From contig NZ_SJPO01000003.1 in assembly GCF_007859935.1 (NCBI RefSeq), positions 268,827 to 332,826 of the forward strand: a DNA stretch of 64,000 bases, written 5' to 3'. This document shows, in pieces, positions 46,832-58,795 of this stretch. Under the pieces are notes generated by a model that was not told the DNA's origin, searched no databases, and saw only the letters and a list, made by a program, of their open reading frames with translations. Source of the stretch: Posidoniimonas polymericola (GTDB taxonomy: Bacteria; Planctomycetota; Planctomycetia; Pirellulales; Lacipirellulaceae). Position 1 is the stretch's first letter. Every line of letters begins with the position of its first letter. Position numbers and translations under genes: made by a program.

Positions 46832-47764
46832 GTGCAATCGTTCCTCCTCTTGTTCGGCGTCGCGGCCTGCGCGACCTCGGTGATCTGGATCAAGAAGAGC
46901 GGCGTCGACCCGGTGCTGTTGAGCGGCCTGCGACTGGTGGTCGCGTCGGTCGCGCTGACGCCGTTGTTTATTCGCGACTGGCGGCGGCATCGCGACGTGC
47001 TGACCTGGCGACACTACCGCGACGCGGCGATCCCCGGCGTGATGCTGGCTTTGCACTTTATTACGTGGCTGATCGGCGTGCGTATGACGCCGGCGGTTAA
47101 CTCGACCGTGCTGGTGAACCTGACGCCGATCGTGATGCCGCTGCTGTTGATCTGGCTGACCGGCGAGCGACCCAACCGGCGAGAGCTGCTGGCGACCGGC
47201 GTGGCGGGCATCGGCTTGAGCATTCTGTTCGTGTCGGACTTCAACCTCAGCCGCGAGCAGTTCAACGGTGATTTGGTTTGCTTGGGCTCGATGCTGCTGT
47301 TGGCGTTGTACTTGACGCTGGGCCGGAAGTACCGCCACCACCCGACCGTGTGGCTGTACCTGGTTCCGCTGTACTACACCGCGGCGGTCGTGGCGTTGCT
47401 GCTGGCGCCGGTGTTCGCCACGGACTTGTCGGTCGACTGGCCGCGCGAGTGGTACTGGGTGCTCGCCCTGGGGCTGATCCCGACCGTGCTGGGCCACTCG
47501 CTGCTCAACAACGCGATGCGGCACTTCCGCGGCCAGGTGGTCGGCCTGGCGAGCATGCTGCAGTTCATCATCGCCGGCGTGCTGGCGTACCTGCTGCTGC
47601 CGAACGAAACCCCGGCCTGGACGTTCTACCCGGCGAGCGTGTTTATCCTGCTCGCGGGCGTCATTGTGGTGGGGCGGCGTAAGTCGCGGCCCGCGGCGAG
47701 TCCCGTCGCCACAGCCACGCGAACAGCACCGCCAGCGGAAGGCACGCCCACTGGTAGCCGGTAA
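46832..47764 (+). CDS. EamA/DMT-family transporter
   Basis: The likely start is GTG 46832, just before the first membrane helix, giving 310 residues; the frame is open back to 46736 but that overlaps ruvB's stop. About ten helices form two EamA repeats, with SGLRLVVASVALTPLF near the start and the second half from about 150. The substrate, typically a metabolite exported from the cytoplasm, is not predictable. The C-terminal 34 residues read over the 3' end of the convergent Lgt-like gene (104-bp overlap). Confidence 0.85.
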   Translation: MQSFLLLFGVAACATSVIWIKKSGVDPVLLSGLRLVVASVALTPLFIRDWRRHRDVLTWRHYRDAAIPGVMLALHFITWLIGVRMTPAVNSTVLVNLTPIVMPLLLIWLTGERPNRRELLATGVAGIGLSILFVSDFNLSREQFNGDLVCLGSMLLLALYLTLGRKYRHHPTVWLYLVPLYYTAAVVALLLAPVFATDLSVDWPREWYWVLALGLIPTVLGHSLLNNAMRHFRGQVVGLASMLQFIIAGVLAYLLLPNETPAWTFYPASVFILLAGVIVVGRRKSRPAASPVATATRTAPPAEGTPTGSR

Positions 47765-48383
47765 GGCCGAGCCAGAGCCGGGCCTCGGGGCGGATGAACT
47801 CGGTCGCGAAGCGGTAGGCGAGGTACGTCAGGATGTAAAGCTTCACCAGATTGCCGTGGAACATGCCGCGGCGACGCATGACGATCAATGCGAGGAAGCA
47901 AGCGAAGTGGAACGCGGCTTCGTAGAGCTGGGTCGGGTGCCGCGGCTCGGGGCCTTGGGCCGGGAACACCACGCCCCACGGCAGGTCGGTTGGCACGCCG
48001 AAGCAGCAGCCGGCGCGGAAGCACGCCAGGCGGCCGATCGCCACGGCGAGCGCCACCGGCGCCGCGAACGAGTCGCCGGTTTTCACGCGGATACCGAACG
48101 CCCACTTGGCCGCCTCGACGCCCATGTAGCCGCCGATCAGGCCGAACAGGATGGTCTTGCCGTCGGCGAACCACGCCATGCCGCTCGCCATGCCGACCGG
48201 GTCGCTGAGCACGAACGGCAACTTGGCGGTGATCATTGCCCCGCAGAACGCGCCGACGCCGACCGCCAGCCGCTCTTCCTTCGACAGCGGCAACGCCGAC
48301 TGCGACCGCCGCAAGAGCAGCCCGCACGCGACCACCGCGGTAAGCATGATCAGGGCGTAGATGGGGTCGAACGCGGCGAGCAT
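47661..48383 (-). CDS. Lgt-family membrane protein, variant of prolipoprotein diacylglyceryl transferase
   Basis: The 240-residue polytopic protein clearly belongs to the Lgt family. Visible parts are FGLIGGYMGVEAAKW, the core motif AIGRLACFRAGCCFGVPT (about 115-132) and PRHPTQLYEA (about 147-156). Canonical Lgt has GRxGNFxxxE in the core; here it is GRLACFRAGCC with a paired cysteine. It may therefore be a paralogue with a different lipid or substrate role rather than the housekeeping enzyme. Its 3' end overlaps the DMT transporter by 104 bp on the opposite strand. Confidence 0.78.
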   Translation of the reverse strand: MLAAFDPIYALIMLTAVVACGLLLRRSQSALPLSKEERLAVGVGAFCGAMITAKLPFVLSDPVGMASGMAWFADGKTILFGLIGGYMGVEAAKWAFGIRVKTGDSFAAPVALAVAIGRLACFRAGCCFGVPTDLPWGVVFPAQGPEPRHPTQLYEAAFHFACFLALIVMRRRGMFHGNLVKLYILTYLAYRFATEFIRPEARLWLGLTGYQWACLPLAVLFAWLWRRDSPRAATYAAPPQ

Positions 48384-48419
48384 GAATCAAGTCACTTAGG
48401 GCCCACTGCACGATCGATC

Positions 48420-48480
48420 AGCCCACCCCGCCAGGGGTGGGACCGAACCCAACGTAGTCCCACCCCTGGCGGGGTGGGCT
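48420..48480. repeat. Perfect 24-bp inverted repeat
   Basis: The arms at 48420-48443 and 48457-48480 (AGCCCACCCCGCCAGGGGTG then GGAC, and inverse) are perfect and separated by 13 nt. An identical single arm is at 61877-61900. No T run follows, so it is more likely a dispersed element than a terminator. Confidence 0.8.
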
Positions 48481-48516
48481 AAGACGCAGGAAGGGCTACC
48501 CTTGGGAAAGCCTGCT

Positions 48517-49527
48517 TTAGAACCCCCGCGCCGCTTTTACGTCGTCGAAGTCGCGGAGGTGGTAGCCGATCTCGGCGGCGTCGAGCATCTTGCACACCGC
48601 GCGGAGGGCGACTCCGAAGCCGTCGGGGCCGCTGAAGCCGCCGAACTGCCCGCCCCCCTTCAGGTGCGGCTCGAGGTCGAGGAACACGCCGGGGATGCCC
48701 CGCTTCTTGAGCTTCTTCTCAAGCTTCGGCAGCATCTCGCGGAAGTCGCGGAAGATCAGCTCGTGGGCGCTGTCGCCGATGTCGACCGGCACGAAGTTCT
48801 TGAGCATTTCCTCGTGCACGTGCCCGCCGCGGGTCAGGCTCGGGTCGTGGTAGTCCTTGATGTGCATCCATCCCAGGCTTGGCTTCATCTCGACGTACTG
48901 GGCGTAGCACTCGATGTTCGAGTAGCCCTGGCTGATCAGGTTGCCGCCGTCGAAGATGGTGACCATCGCCGGGTGGTCGACCTGCTTGTGCAGCTCGGCC
49001 AGCAGCTGGCCCGACTGGCCGATCAGGTTGGCCTCGACCTCCAGGCCGAAGGTGAGGTCGCTGCGGTGGCAGGCCTCGGCGATCTGGCCGAGCTGGTCGA
49101 CCGCCTGCGGCACGTAGTCCCACGGGTCCTCGCCCTTCGGCGGGTAGAACGAGAAGCCGCGGATCAGCTTGGTCTCGAACGCGTGGGCCCGCTCGCACGC
49201 CTTCGCGACGTCCTTCTGCAGGTACTGCTTGAACGGCACGTAGCGGTTCTTGCTGCCGTCCTCCTGGTCGATCAGCTTGACCTTGCCGATCGGCGAGCCG
49301 ATCGACGCCACGTTCATGCCGTACTCGTCCTCGAGCTTGCGGAGCTTCGAGATCTCGGACTTGGTCAGGTCCATCACGTTCTTGACGCCCTGGCCGACGT
49401 CGACGAAACGCAGGCTGTAGTACTCCAGGCCGAGGGCCGCAAAGGCGGCGAACTGCTCCACCGCGAGCTTGTTGTTGGCGGCCTCGTCGGCGAAACCGGA
49501 GAGGATGACTTGAGGAGTAGGGGGCAT
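48517..49527 (-). CDS. Sugar phosphate isomerase/epimerase-like TIM-barrel protein
   Basis: The 336-residue protein belongs to the AP-endonuclease-2/xylose-isomerase-like TIM-barrel family. It begins VILSGFADEAANNKLAVEQF. Metal-site-type segments are EVEANLIGQSG (about 167-177), VTIFDGGNLISQG (about 192-204), MHIKDYHDP (about 224-232) and, near the C-terminus, VFLDLEPHLKGGG. It probably isomerises or epimerises a sugar or inositol derivative. No dedicated pathway partner is adjacent. The start ATG 49527 gives the usual N-terminus. Confidence 0.82.
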   Translation of the reverse strand: MPPTPQVILSGFADEAANNKLAVEQFAAFAALGLEYYSLRFVDVGQGVKNVMDLTKSEISKLRKLEDEYGMNVASIGSPIGKVKLIDQEDGSKNRYVPFKQYLQKDVAKACERAHAFETKLIRGFSFYPPKGEDPWDYVPQAVDQLGQIAEACHRSDLTFGLEVEANLIGQSGQLLAELHKQVDHPAMVTIFDGGNLISQGYSNIECYAQYVEMKPSLGWMHIKDYHDPSLTRGGHVHEEMLKNFVPVDIGDSAHELIFRDFREMLPKLEKKLKKRGIPGVFLDLEPHLKGGGQFGGFSGPDGFGVALRAVCKMLDAAEIGYHLRDFDDVKAARGF

Positions 49528-49584
49528 GAAACCGTGGGGGGATTAGGAGTGGAACGCCGCGCCCGGGGGCCCGGCGCGGGGCCG

Positions 49585-49941
49585 CTACATCATTGACGTG
49601 TGCTGCACCGTGACCGTTTCGGTGATGCCGCCGCGGGCGCTGAAGGCGGCCTCGACCTTCATCCACTGCGGCTGAACGACCGCCACCAGGTCGTCGATGA
49701 TCGTGTTGGTGACGTTCTCGTAGAAGATGCCCTCGTTGCGGTAGCTCTGCAGGTAGAACTTGTAGCTCTTCAGCTCGATGCACTTGCCGCGGGGCGTGTA
49801 GGTCAGCGTGATCGTGCCGTAGTCGGGCTGGCCGGTCTTGGGGCAGACCGAAGTGAACTCCGGTGCGACGATTTCGATCTTGTAGTCGCGCTCGGGGTAC
49901 TGGTTGTCGAAGGTCTCGAGCAGGCCGCGGAAGTCGGACAT
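49585..49941 (-). CDS. queF: NADPH-dependent 7-cyano-7-deazaguanine (preQ0) reductase
   Basis: The 118-residue unimodular QueF reduces preQ0 to preQ1 in queuosine synthesis. The thioimide-forming Cys is in [14 protein letters not shown] (about 29-42). The family segment [20 protein letters not shown] is at about 55-74 and includes the usual substrate-binding ELKS. The length matches the short tunnelling-fold form. It is divergent from queC across 233 bp, so the queuosine genes are two units around one control region. Confidence 0.95.
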   Translation of the reverse strand: MSDFRGLLETFDNQYPERDYKIEIVAPEFTSVCPKTGQPDYGTITLTYTPRGKCIELKSYKFYLQSYRNEGIFYENVTNTIIDDLVAVVQPQWMKVEAAFSARGGITETVTVQHTSMM

Positions 49942-50174
49942 CGTGGTTTATTGATGGGTGCGCGGTGAATGAGTCCCTGGCTCGAGGCCGCCGTCTGGGG
50001 ACACCGGCCTCCCTGGTGGTCGACCCGTGTTCGTCGGCGCCGCAAGGGCCCGCAGGACTCCTTTTTGGTGGGACCCTATTCTGGCATGATGGGGGGGAGG
50101 AGAGAAGGGACCCGCAACCCACTCTCTGCCCCCGCCAGCCCATTGCCCACCCACTCCCGCCGCCGCAGGCCGCC

Positions 50175-50879
50175 ATGACCCAACCCGTCACGAAACCGAA
50201 GGCCGTGGTGCTGCTGTCGGGCGGCCTCGACTCGGCGACCACCGCCGCGATGGCTGCCGACGCCGGGTTCGAGGTGTACGCCCTGAGCGTCGACTACGGC
50301 CAGCGTCACCGGTTCGAGCTGCAGGCGGCCGGGCGGGTCGCCGAGCGGCTGGGGGTCGCCGAGCACCGCACCGTCACGGTCGACGCCGGGCAGTACGGCG
50401 GCAGCGCCCTGACCGCCGACATCGACGTGCCGCAGGGCCGCTCCGGCGAACAGATGGCCGCCGGCATCCCGGTGACGTACGTCCCGGCGCGGAACACACT
50501 GTTTCTGTCGCTCGCGCTCGGCTACGCCGAGACCCTCGGCGCCGCCGACCTGTGGATCGGCGTCAACGCGGTCGACTACAGCGGCTACCCCGACTGCCGG
50601 CCGGAGTTCGTCGCGGCGTTCGAGCAGCTCGCCAACCTGGCGACCAAGTGCGGCGTGGAAGGCGAGTGCAAGTTCACAATCCACGCGCCGCTGATCAGCC
50701 TGACCAAGGCCCAGATCGTGCAGCACGGCATGGCGTTGGGAGTCGACTACTCGCTGACGCACACCTGCTACAGCCCCGACGCCGACGGCGTTGCGTGTGG
50801 CCGCTGCGACGCGTGCCAGCTGCGGCTGCAGGGCTTCGCCGACGCCGGGCTCGAGGACCCGGTCCCCTATCAGGCGTAG
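50175..50879 (+). CDS. queC: 7-cyano-7-deazaguanine synthase
   Basis: The 234-residue ATP-dependent enzyme converts 7-carboxy-7-deazaguanine plus ammonia to preQ0. The N-terminal PP-loop is [17 protein letters not shown] (about 11-27). [10 protein letters not shown] is near 46, the conserved [17 protein letters not shown] at about 104-120, [17 protein letters not shown] at about 129-145, and the zinc cysteines [19 protein letters not shown] near 196-214. ATG 50175 gives the expected length. It is followed 7 bp later by a small hypothetical and then queE. Confidence 0.97.
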   Translation: MTQPVTKPKAVVLLSGGLDSATTAAMAADAGFEVYALSVDYGQRHRFELQAAGRVAERLGVAEHRTVTVDAGQYGGSALTADIDVPQGRSGEQMAAGIPVTYVPARNTLFLSLALGYAETLGAADLWIGVNAVDYSGYPDCRPEFVAAFEQLANLATKCGVEGECKFTIHAPLISLTKAQIVQHGMALGVDYSLTHTCYSPDADGVACGRCDACQLRLQGFADAGLEDPVPYQA

Positions 50880-50885
50880 CGAGCC

Positions 50886-51281
50886 ATGCCCGACGAACTG
50901 TCGCCGAATGAAGCGAACCCGTACGCCTCGCCGCAGGTCGATACGGCGGACGACCGGCCCGAGGCGGACGCCCTGCTAGTGGTGAGCCGCCTGTGGCGGA
51001 TGCAGGACTGGGGCCGCGGCTACCGGGTGATCGTCAACGGCCGGAAGGTGGGAGTGATCCGCAACGGTCAGACGAAGTCGTTCCCGGTCGCCTCGGGGCC
51101 CTGCGAGGCGTCGGTCCGGCTCGACTGGTGCGGCAGCCCTGTCGTTTCCTTCCACTTGGGCCCCGAACAAGAGCAGCGGCTGGAATGCGGCAGCTCGTTC
51201 ACCGTGCTGACAAGCGTCCTCACGCCGTTCTACGCCCTGTTCAGATGGGACCGCTACCTGACGCTCAGGATGGTAGAATAG
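50886..51281 (+). CDS. NPYASP-type hypothetical protein inserted between queC and queE
   Basis: The 131-residue protein begins with the planctomycete NPYASPQ motif (about 11-17) after an acidic leader. The rest has the strand-rich pattern GYRVIVNGRKVGVIRNGQTKSFPV (about 45-68), with a closing FYALFRWDRYLTL. No function is known. It is 7 bp behind queC and 39 bp before queE in the same direction, so it is probably co-transcribed. Nothing in it suggests a queuosine enzyme. Confidence 0.65.
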   Translation: MPDELSPNEANPYASPQVDTADDRPEADALLVVSRLWRMQDWGRGYRVIVNGRKVGVIRNGQTKSFPVASGPCEASVRLDWCGSPVVSFHLGPEQEQRLECGSSFTVLTSVLTPFYALFRWDRYLTLRMVE

Positions 51282-51320
51282 TCGTTTGGGTTTTTCCTAT
51301 CGCCACCGCCATTGGCAACC

Positions 51321-52007
51321 ATGCGAATCGCAGAGATCTACAAATCGATACAAGGTGAAGGCCTGCTGACCGGCTCGCCGAGCGTGTTTGTCCGCGCCAG
51401 CGGCTGCAACCTCCGCTGCTGGTTCTGCGACACGCCGCACGCGTCGTGGTCGCCCGAGGGGGTGGACCTGTCGGTCGACGAGATTGTCGCCCAGATCGAG
51501 GAATGGGACTGCCGCCACGTGGTGATCACCGGCGGCGAGCCAATGCTGTTCGCCGAGCTGATCCCGTTGTGTGAGAAGCTGCGGCTGCAGCGGCGGCACA
51601 TCACCATTGAAACCGCCGGCACGCTCTACCTGCCGGTGGTGTGCGACCTGATGTCGGTCAGCCCGAAGCTGTCCGGCTCGGCCCCCAACGCCGAGGAGCA
51701 CCCGCACTGGCGGCGGCGGCACGAGCAGAACCGCAACCGCCCCGAGATTGTCCGCCGGCTGCTGACCCAGTACGACTACCAGCTCAAGTTTGTCGTCGAC
51801 CAGCGGCCCGACCTGGCGGAGCTCGAGGAGTGGCTGGCAGGCATCGGCACGGTCGACCGCGAGCGGGTGCTGCTGATGCCGCAAGGCGTTCGCGAGGAGG
51901 AACTCGCCGAACGCGCCACGTGGCTGCGTCCCTACTGCCACGACCAAGGCTACACGTACTGCCCGCGGAAGCAGATCGAGTGGTTCGGTGCAGTTCGGGG
52001 CACCTGA
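51321..52007 (+). CDS. queE: 7-carboxy-7-deazaguanine synthase (radical SAM)
   Basis: The 228-residue radical SAM enzyme makes CDG, the precursor of preQ0. The N-terminus is MRIAEIYKSIQGEGLLTGSP and the iron-sulfur cluster motif is CNLRCWFCD (about 29-37, CxxxCxxC-type). ITGGEPMLF follows at about 74-82, then IETAG. A cluster variant insert includes SPKLSGSAP. ATG 51321 is preferred to TTG 51312 because it gives the family start. queD, the remaining early enzyme, is not in the window. Confidence 0.95.
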   Translation: MRIAEIYKSIQGEGLLTGSPSVFVRASGCNLRCWFCDTPHASWSPEGVDLSVDEIVAQIEEWDCRHVVITGGEPMLFAELIPLCEKLRLQRRHITIETAGTLYLPVVCDLMSVSPKLSGSAPNAEEHPHWRRRHEQNRNRPEIVRRLLTQYDYQLKFVVDQRPDLAELEEWLAGIGTVDRERVLLMPQGVREEELAERATWLRPYCHDQGYTYCPRKQIEWFGAVRGT

Positions 52008-52147
52008 TTGGCTCCGCGGCCAGGGGTCTCGCGTCGGTAATTCCTCGTAGGCTTATCTGTGGGATGCGGCTTTCGGGTCGCCACTCGACCGAGTGTGTGA
52101 TGCCCGCCGCGAACAGTTAGGGAGTTTACATACGGCCCTGACCCTAC

Positions 52148-52175
52148 TAGTCTGACTCAACTGTGAGTCTAACTA
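52148..52175. promoter_or_regulatory. Imperfect dyad upstream of the small basic gene
   Basis: TAGTCTGACTCA (52148-52159) and TGAGTCTAACTA (52164-52175) pair over 12 bp with two mismatches around ACTG. It lies 104 bp upstream of the GTG start at 52279, in the otherwise featureless gap 52008-52278. It could be an operator or an RNA hairpin. There is no T run. Confidence 0.4.
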
Positions 52176-52278
52176 TCTTCTGCCGTCGTGAATGTTTATG
52201 CGGCATAGTCATGTTTGATGTGCGGGCGCCCGGGTCAACAACCCCGCGCCGCCCGCGTCAACGATGAAGGAGCAACAG

Positions 52279-52602
52279 GTGGCCAAACGCAAGGTGAACA
52301 AGAGCGAGAAGACTCGCGAGTACATGGCCAAGAACCCAAAGGCGGGTCCGAGCGCCGTCAGCGAGGCCCTCGGCAAGCAGGGGATCAAGGTCTCGCCGCA
52401 GCAGGTGAGCACGATCAAGGCCAACGCCAAGAAGAAGACCGGCGCAAAGAAGAAGGCCGTGCGGGGCCGCAAGCCGGCCGCGGCCGCCGGCAGCGACGCC
52501 TACCTCAAGCAGCTGGTCGCGGCTAAGGAGTTCGCGGCGAGCGTCGGCGGGGTGGCCAACGCCAAGCAGCTGCTGACGGGCATTGAGAAGCTGGTCGACT
52601 AA
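52279..52602 (+). CDS. Small basic conserved protein, possibly nucleic-acid binding
   Basis: The start GTG 52279 is preferred to ATG 52264 because AAGGAG at 52267-52272 lies 6 nt upstream of it. That site falls inside the reading frame of the longer form. The 107-residue product is Lys-rich (MAKRKVNKSEKTREYMAKNP) with a helix-turn-helix-like SAVSEALGKQGIKVSPQQVS (about 31-50). A Lys/Ala linker precedes a helical C-terminus. It resembles small planctomycete proteins of unknown role. No partner gene is evident. Confidence 0.65.
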   Translation: MAKRKVNKSEKTREYMAKNPKAGPSAVSEALGKQGIKVSPQQVSTIKANAKKKTGAKKKAVRGRKPAAAAGSDAYLKQLVAAKEFAASVGGVANAKQLLTGIEKLVD

Positions 52603-52672
52603 TCGAATGCCGGCGTCTGGCGCCGTGGCGGCTTGCCCGGCGCCAGGGGCGGCCCACAGGTAGGGAGAAGCC

Positions 52673-53530
52673 GTGGCTACACGAGTCCTAGCGTTCCTGA
52701 TGGCCGCGGTGATCGTCCCACTGGTCTGCCAGGCCGTTGAGCCGCCGCCGCTCCGCGTGGCGAAACGGGACGTGCTCTACAAGCCGGGCGATGATATCAC
52801 CGACTACCAGCGCGAGCGCTGCCGGCTGGACCTCTATCTCCCCGAGGAGTCGGGCAATGCGGCCCGGCGGCCCGTGGTGGTGTTCTTCCACGGCGGCGGG
52901 CTGACCGGCGGCGACAAGCAAACCGCCGCGCCGATCGCAAGGCTGCTGAACCGCAACGGCGTGATCGTGGTCGCGGCCAACTACCGCTTCTCGCCGAAGG
53001 TCGAGTTCCCGGCCTACGTCCGCGACGCCGCCGACGCCGTGCGGTGGACCCACGACCATGTCGACGAGTACGGCGGCGATTCCAAATTGGTGTTCCTCTC
53101 AGGCCACTCGGCCGGCGGCTACCTGACGCTGATGGCGGCGGCGGAGCTCGGCTGCTTCGCCGACGACCGTGAGCCAGAGATCAAGCTCGCCGGGCTGCTG
53201 CCGATCAGCGGGCAGACGCTGAACCACACCGCGGTCAGACGCGAGCGAGGCATCCCAGAGGATCGCGTCGTGGTCGACGACGCGGCCCCGCTGAACGCCA
53301 TCCGCGCGAGCGGGCCGCCGACGCTCTTGATCTGTGGCGATCGCGACCTGCCGCTGCGGCTCGAGCAGAACGAACTGCTCCTCGCCCACTTCAAGCGTTT
53401 GGGCGACAACCGAGCCAGGCTGGTCGTCGGGGTCGATCGCGACCACGGCTCGATCTACGACCTGTGCCACCGGCCGGGCGATCCGGTGGGCAGGGCGATC
53501 GTCGAGTTCATCGAGCAGCATGCGAGGTGA
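52673..53530 (+). CDS. Secreted alpha/beta-hydrolase (esterase/BD-FAE-like)
   Basis: The GTG start at 52673 has AGGGAGA at 52662-52668 upstream. The 285-residue protein has a signal peptide (about 1-21) and an esterase fold with VVVFFHGGGLTGGDK (oxyanion, about 69-83). The nucleophile elbow SGHSAGGYL has Ser about 145, and the acid is in ICGDRDLPL near 223. A final DHGSIYD near 260 carries the histidine. Many relatives act on plant or algal polysaccharide esters. It is convergent with the beta-galactosidase gene, 50 bp apart. Confidence 0.85.
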   Translation: MATRVLAFLMAAVIVPLVCQAVEPPPLRVAKRDVLYKPGDDITDYQRERCRLDLYLPEESGNAARRPVVVFFHGGGLTGGDKQTAAPIARLLNRNGVIVVAANYRFSPKVEFPAYVRDAADAVRWTHDHVDEYGGDSKLVFLSGHSAGGYLTLMAAAELGCFADDREPEIKLAGLLPISGQTLNHTAVRRERGIPEDRVVVDDAAPLNAIRASGPPTLLICGDRDLPLRLEQNELLLAHFKRLGDNRARLVVGVDRDHGSIYDLCHRPGDPVGRAIVEFIEQHAR

Positions 53531-53580
53531 TTGGCCGCGCGGGCCCGTCGCCCAGATCACCTAGTCGCGTTGGAGGTCCC

Positions 53581-56745
<3,165 letters not shown>

Positions 56746-56914
56746 CTATTATGCACCGCGGCGTGGTCGCAAGAAAGTCGCCGCCCGTCGGGGCAAAGTG
56801 GCCCTCGGAGACCTGGCGGTCGCTTCCGGAGTGCGGAAAACGCCTGTGTGTTAGTCTCCGGGCCTGGCCCAGCTCGGTGCGCAACCTGCTGGCTTTCAGT
56901 GTAGCCGCGGTCGT

Positions 56915-57125
56915 GCCCGGGGCGGTCGGCGATGCGGCCTTCGAAAATGCGTACCCGCTTCGCGTCCCCACCCAGCGGCAGTGAGGAGTGTCTGCCGGCG
57001 TAGGAGAGCGTGTCGAGCAGCACGGCCTGTGCGTCCAGGGAGGCGAACGCCGCTCGCAATAGGTTGGCCCCAAGGAAGCCCATGCCGCCGGCAATCAAGT
57101 GGGTTGGCATCGGCCTGGTTTGCAT
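56915..57125 (-). pseudogene. N-terminal remnant of an RmlB-like nucleotide-sugar dehydratase
   Basis: The first 70 codons of this minus-strand frame read as an NAD-dependent epimerase/dehydratase N-terminus. They contain THLIAGGMGFLGANLLRAAF (Rossmann GxxGFxG), LDTLSYAGRHSSLPLG and VRIFEGRIADRP, as in dTDP-glucose 4,6-dehydratase. The homology then stops, and the downstream 215 bp to 56698 reads as unrelated sequence. The catalytic part is missing. It is a relic next to an intact gmd gene. No function is expected. Confidence 0.65.
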
Positions 57126-57564
57126 GATGCTTGAGCTAAGTCGTTCTGTGGTAGTGGTTTATCGGTCTTCACCCAGAGGGGGCGGCGGCCCCTCAGAACT
57201 GTCGATCGGGGATTCGCGTTGCCCCGGGATTGCCGACAGGCTATGGTCAAAGCAGCCCGCGGCGGCCGATTCGCTCGGCCCTCGGGACGCACCCCCTAAA
57301 ATCTCCCTCCGGCTGGTCGAATTGCACTCGGCATGGCCGCCAGGGAGCCTGCCTGCGCCGCCTCCGAAACCGCCGCTGGAGTGGTCTCGCGTTGCGGGCC
57401 TCCTACTATTAATCGAGGCTCGGTACGAGATTCGCCCAGTTGATCGGTAGGAAATCGACCTGGAGCACGTGCCGCTCAGCGCGTAAGGTACCGCGGCTCG
57501 GCGCGACAGCCGGCCGGCTCCCTACCAGCAATCCCTCCAAGAGTCTTGCTCAATCCTGAAACGC
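57126..57564. other. Gene-free intergenic region
   Basis: Between the dehydratase remnant and gmd I see no coding sequence, tRNA or clear hairpin. The 217 bp from 56698 to 56914 on the other side of the remnant likewise holds nothing recognisable apart from the presumed promoter of the beta-galactosidase gene. Confidence 0.5.
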
Positions 57565-58656
57565 ATGGCGAAAACGGCGCTCATCACTGGCATCACGGGG
57601 CAAGACGGTTCGTACCTGGCAGAGCTGCTGCTCGCGAAGGGGTACACCGTCTGGGGGATGATCCGCCGCGCGTCGAGCATCAACACCGGACGCATCGACG
57701 GCATCTACCGCTCGCCCCAACGCGAGAACACCCACCGGGACGCGCGGCTGCGGCTCGTCTACGGCGACCTGGCCGACGGCTCGGTGCTGAACCGGCACGT
57801 CAAGTCGATCCGCCCGGACGAGGTCTACAACCTCGGCGCCCAGACGCACGTCAAGGTGTCGTTTGAGCTGCCCGTGTACACGGGCGATGTCACCGGCCTG
57901 GGCGCGGTTCGCCTGCTCGAGGCGCTCCGCGAGTGCGGGCACGAGTCGCGTTTCTACCAGGCGTCTTCGTCGGAGCTGTTCGGCTTGGCGAGCGAGAGTC
58001 CTCAGAACGAGCAGACCCCGTTCCACCCCCGCAGCCCATACGCGTGCGCGAAGGCCTACGCGTTCCACCTCACGCGGAACTACCGCGAGTCGTACGGCAT
58101 GTTTGCCGTGAACGGCATCCAGTACAACCACGAGTCGCCCCGCCGCGGCGAGGCGTTTGTCACCCGCAAGATCACCCGCGCCGCCGCCGCGATCGCCCTC
58201 GGCCAGCAGGAGACCGTCTCGCTCGGCAACCTCAACGCCGAACGCGACTGGGGCTACGCCGGCGACTACGTCAAAGCGATGTGGTTGATGATGCAGGCCG
58301 AGCGGCCGCAGGACTACGTCGTGGCGACTGGCGAGACGCACTCGGTGCGGGACTTCTGCTGCCGCGCGTTCGCCCGAGCCGGCGTGCCGCTCACGTGGCA
58401 CGGCGAGGGCGTCAACGAGCACGGCGTCGACCAAGCGGGACGCGTCCGCGTGTCGGTGGACCCCGAGTTCTTCCGCCCGGTCGAGTCGGAGTGCCTGCGG
58501 GGCGACGCCTCGCGGATCCGCCGCGAGCTCGGCTGGGCGCCCGAACACACCTTCGACGAGCTGGTCGGCATGATGGTCGACGCCGACTTGGCGGCCCTGT
58601 CTGGCGGCCGCCGCGGCGCCCCTTCGGCCGGCAAGCGGTGCTCGAACGCGGCCTGA
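57565..58656 (+). CDS. gmd: GDP-mannose 4,6-dehydratase
   Basis: The 363-residue SDR enzyme forms GDP-4-keto-6-deoxymannose, precursor of GDP-L-fucose or GDP-D-rhamnose. It starts [20 protein letters not shown] (3-22), with the Gmd-specific [20 protein letters not shown] is near 34-45, the active site SSSELFG is near 133, and the YxxxK element is [10 protein letters not shown] near 156-165. [14 protein letters not shown] follows. Its partner (fcl/GMER or rmd) is not in the window. It belongs with the sugar-nucleotide theme at the left end but is 46 kb away. Confidence 0.95.
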   Translation: MAKTALITGITGQDGSYLAELLLAKGYTVWGMIRRASSINTGRIDGIYRSPQRENTHRDARLRLVYGDLADGSVLNRHVKSIRPDEVYNLGAQTHVKVSFELPVYTGDVTGLGAVRLLEALRECGHESRFYQASSSELFGLASESPQNEQTPFHPRSPYACAKAYAFHLTRNYRESYGMFAVNGIQYNHESPRRGEAFVTRKITRAAAAIALGQQETVSLGNLNAERDWGYAGDYVKAMWLMMQAERPQDYVVATGETHSVRDFCCRAFARAGVPLTWHGEGVNEHGVDQAGRVRVSVDPEFFRPVESECLRGDASRIRRELGWAPEHTFDELVGMMVDADLAALSGGRRGAPSAGKRCSNAA

Positions 58657-58795
58657 TCCGCCCGCTTTTGGGCGGTATGTGAAGATTCTGCGCCGGCTCT
58701 TCCCCCGCCCTAGGTTGTGACTATCATGAGGGCCCCGAGCTGGCGTTCCACGCACCCGGCCGGTTTCTTCCCCCCTCGCCACAGTCTGGCAAATC

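Noticed and set aside
48420..48480. Perfect hairpin between the lgt-like and TIM-barrel genes as a terminator
   Set aside because: There is no T run on either strand and an identical arm occurs at 61877, so it is better explained as a dispersed repeat.
57010..57450. Plus-strand frame of 146 codons before gmd
   Set aside because: It is partly antisense to the dehydratase remnant and has no conserved features.
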